From contig NZ_AUGL01000002.1 in assembly GCF_000422645.1 (NCBI RefSeq), positions 310,001 through 374,000 of the forward strand: a stretch of 64,000 nt of DNA, read 5' to 3'. How positions within the stretch are numbered: position 1 is the stretch's first letter; every line of letters begins with the position of its first letter. Below, piece by piece: positions 63,003-64,000 of the stretch. Below the pieces are notes generated by a model that saw only the letters and a list, made by a program, of their open reading frames with translations, did no database searches and was not told where the DNA came from. The position numbers were made by a program, and so were the translations under genes. This DNA is from Ferrimonas futtsuensis DSM 18154 (GTDB lineage: Bacteria > Pseudomonadota > Gammaproteobacteria > Enterobacterales > Shewanellaceae).

Positions 63003-63923
63003 TTATTTACGGCGTTTACGCTTTTTGGCAGCGCGAAGCTCTTCTTTAATTTTCTTCTCTTCGGCGGCCTTGGCGGCGCGAATCTCCTCTTCGGCCTTCT
63101 CTTTCTCCACCAGTTCCGGGGTTTCCAGAGTCAGGGCGCCTAGCGAGCCAGCGCGCAGTTCGTGCAGCAAGATTTCAGAGACCTTGTGCAGGTCGGCGAT
63201 GCCGCCCCGACGCAGGAAGCCACGCTTGGCGGCAATGGCGTCCAGCACACCGATGTCATCTTCCGGCAGCTCTTCCAGGTTGTAGCGCTGGCACAGGGCG
63301 TCAGGGTAGGTGGTGCGCAAGTATTCGGCGGCGAACATGGCCACCTCTTCGTACTCCACCACGGTGTCCTTGATGGCGCCTGTGGTGGCCAGACGATAGC
63401 CACACTCCTCCGGGCTCAGCTTGGGCCACAGGAAGCCAGGGGTGTCGTGCAACACAATGTGGTCTTCGAGACGGATGCGCTGCTGGGCCTTGGTGACCGC
63501 GGGCTCGTTGCCGGTCTTGGCTATGGTACGGCCCGCCAGGGTGTTGATCAGGGTGGATTTGCCCACGTTGGGGATCCCCAGGATCAGGGCACGCAGCGGG
63601 GTTTTCGGCACCATCTCTTTGGCCAGGGTCAGCAGGCTTTTTACCTGGGACTTGTTCTTCTGGGTCAGGGCGATGGTTTTCACGCCATTCTCCTGTTCCA
63701 GATAGGTCTGCCAGCGCTCGGTCATCTCCGGATCGGCCAGATCGCTCTTGTTGAGGATCTTGATGCAGGGGGTATCGCCTCTGAGCTTGGGGACCAGAGG
63801 GTTCTCACTGCTGAATGGGATGCGCGCATCCAACACCTCGATGATGAGGTCAATTTGCGGCATCAGCTCGGCGATCTCTTTTCTCGCCTTATGCATATGG
63901 CCCGGGAACCAGTTAATCGCCAT
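63003..63923 (-). CDS. rbgA: Ribosome biogenesis GTPase YlqF/RbgA
   Basis: A 306-residue circularly permuted GTPase. The order of motifs is G4 NKSD (residues 58-61), G1 GIPNVGKS (116-123), then G3 DTPG (160-163), the hallmark of YlqF/RbgA. The opening MAINWFPGHMHKARKEI is typical. A lysine-rich C-terminal tail (about 270-306) suggests RNA contact. It assists late assembly of the 50S ribosomal subunit. It is full length, ending in KKRKRRK. Confidence 0.95.
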   Translation of the reverse strand: MAINWFPGHMHKARKEIAELMPQIDLIIEVLDARIPFSSENPLVPKLRGDTPCIKILNKSDLADPEMTERWQTYLEQENGVKTIALTQKNKSQVKSLLTLAKEMVPKTPLRALILGIPNVGKSTLINTLAGRTIAKTGNEPAVTKAQQRIRLEDHIVLHDTPGFLWPKLSPEECGYRLATTGAIKDTVVEYEEVAMFAAEYLRTTYPDALCQRYNLEELPEDDIGVLDAIAAKRGFLRRGGIADLHKVSEILLHELRAGSLGALTLETPELVEKEKAEEEIRAAKAAEEKKIKEELRAAKKRKRRK

Positions 63924-64000
63924 GGGTCATGCTCTTGTTAATTAGTCAAAGGCGCCATTTTACGTGATCCCACCTCAGTTTGCTTGGTCAATTGTCCGCC

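Noticed and set aside
1-64000. CRISPR array, prophage or complete insertion sequence
   Set aside because: No regularly spaced repeats, phage structural genes or transposase genes were found in the window.

Overview
The window looks like a chromosomal segment of a marine gammaproteobacterium of the Alteromonadales type, close to Ferrimonas or Shewanella. The basis is high GC coding sequence, an aryl-polyene type pigment cluster, a LafA-like flagellin, PflB, KefG/KefB-C, BCCT and FbpABC genes, and gamma-type NudL, PabB and AsnS. This is inference from gene content; no 16S gene is present. I see no prophage, complete insertion sequence or CRISPR array.

Layout. 1-7619: the 3' half of an aryl-polyene (APE) cluster, with exporter, flavin-dependent halogenase-like enzyme, DUF3261 lipoprotein, ketosynthase, dehydratase, ketoreductase, ketosynthase and a terminal B12-binding radical SAM enzyme, all translationally coupled. 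7776-15342: a secreted repeat protein, nitroreductase, M3 oligopeptidase, a LysR/monooxygenase/Gfo-Idh group and an AAA ATPase. 15368-18167: copper export (CopA plus anchored cupredoxin) behind a textbook CueR/MerR promoter. 18941-20671: sigma-54/NtrC-type promoter with glnK-amtB. 20739-24672: asnS, nudL and pabB, with a MITE-like element between pabB and nudL. 24729-27608: a TlpA, DUF4266, DUF3570, ApbE operon that looks like an envelope flavinylation system, with a second MITE-like copy directly upstream.

27952-30665: periplasmic rhodanese overlapping a hybrid sensor kinase. 30833-34534: class I fumarate hydratase and an S9 peptidase. 34753-37024: LafA-like flagellin followed by the flagellin lysine methylase FliB. 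37097-40947: two AraC regulators and small membrane proteins including a MAPEG protein. 40939-44201: Nudix-HAD fusion, GNAT, and a YiaW/YiaV (DUF3302 + HlyD) pair. 44261-48118: FbpABC ferric iron importer with a Fur-like site. 48813-51431: cNMP/CBS/DUF294 protein with a DnaQ-like exonuclease. 51492-57084: BCCT transporter, KefG-KefB/C, and a divergent nfsB/HxlR pair with a probable operator. 57721-64000: cold shock protein, PflB, tRNA-Ser(UGA) with tandemly duplicated 3' flank, a VOC protein, DUF2164 and RbgA.

The most interesting signals are: a D-V-L-T-G-A-S motif in the DUF3570 barrel that resembles ApbE flavinylation sites; the two MITE-like copies and where they landed; the B12-radical SAM enzyme closing the polyene cluster; the rhodanese-sensor kinase couple; the Nudix-HAD fusion; and the tandem duplication at tRNA-Ser.
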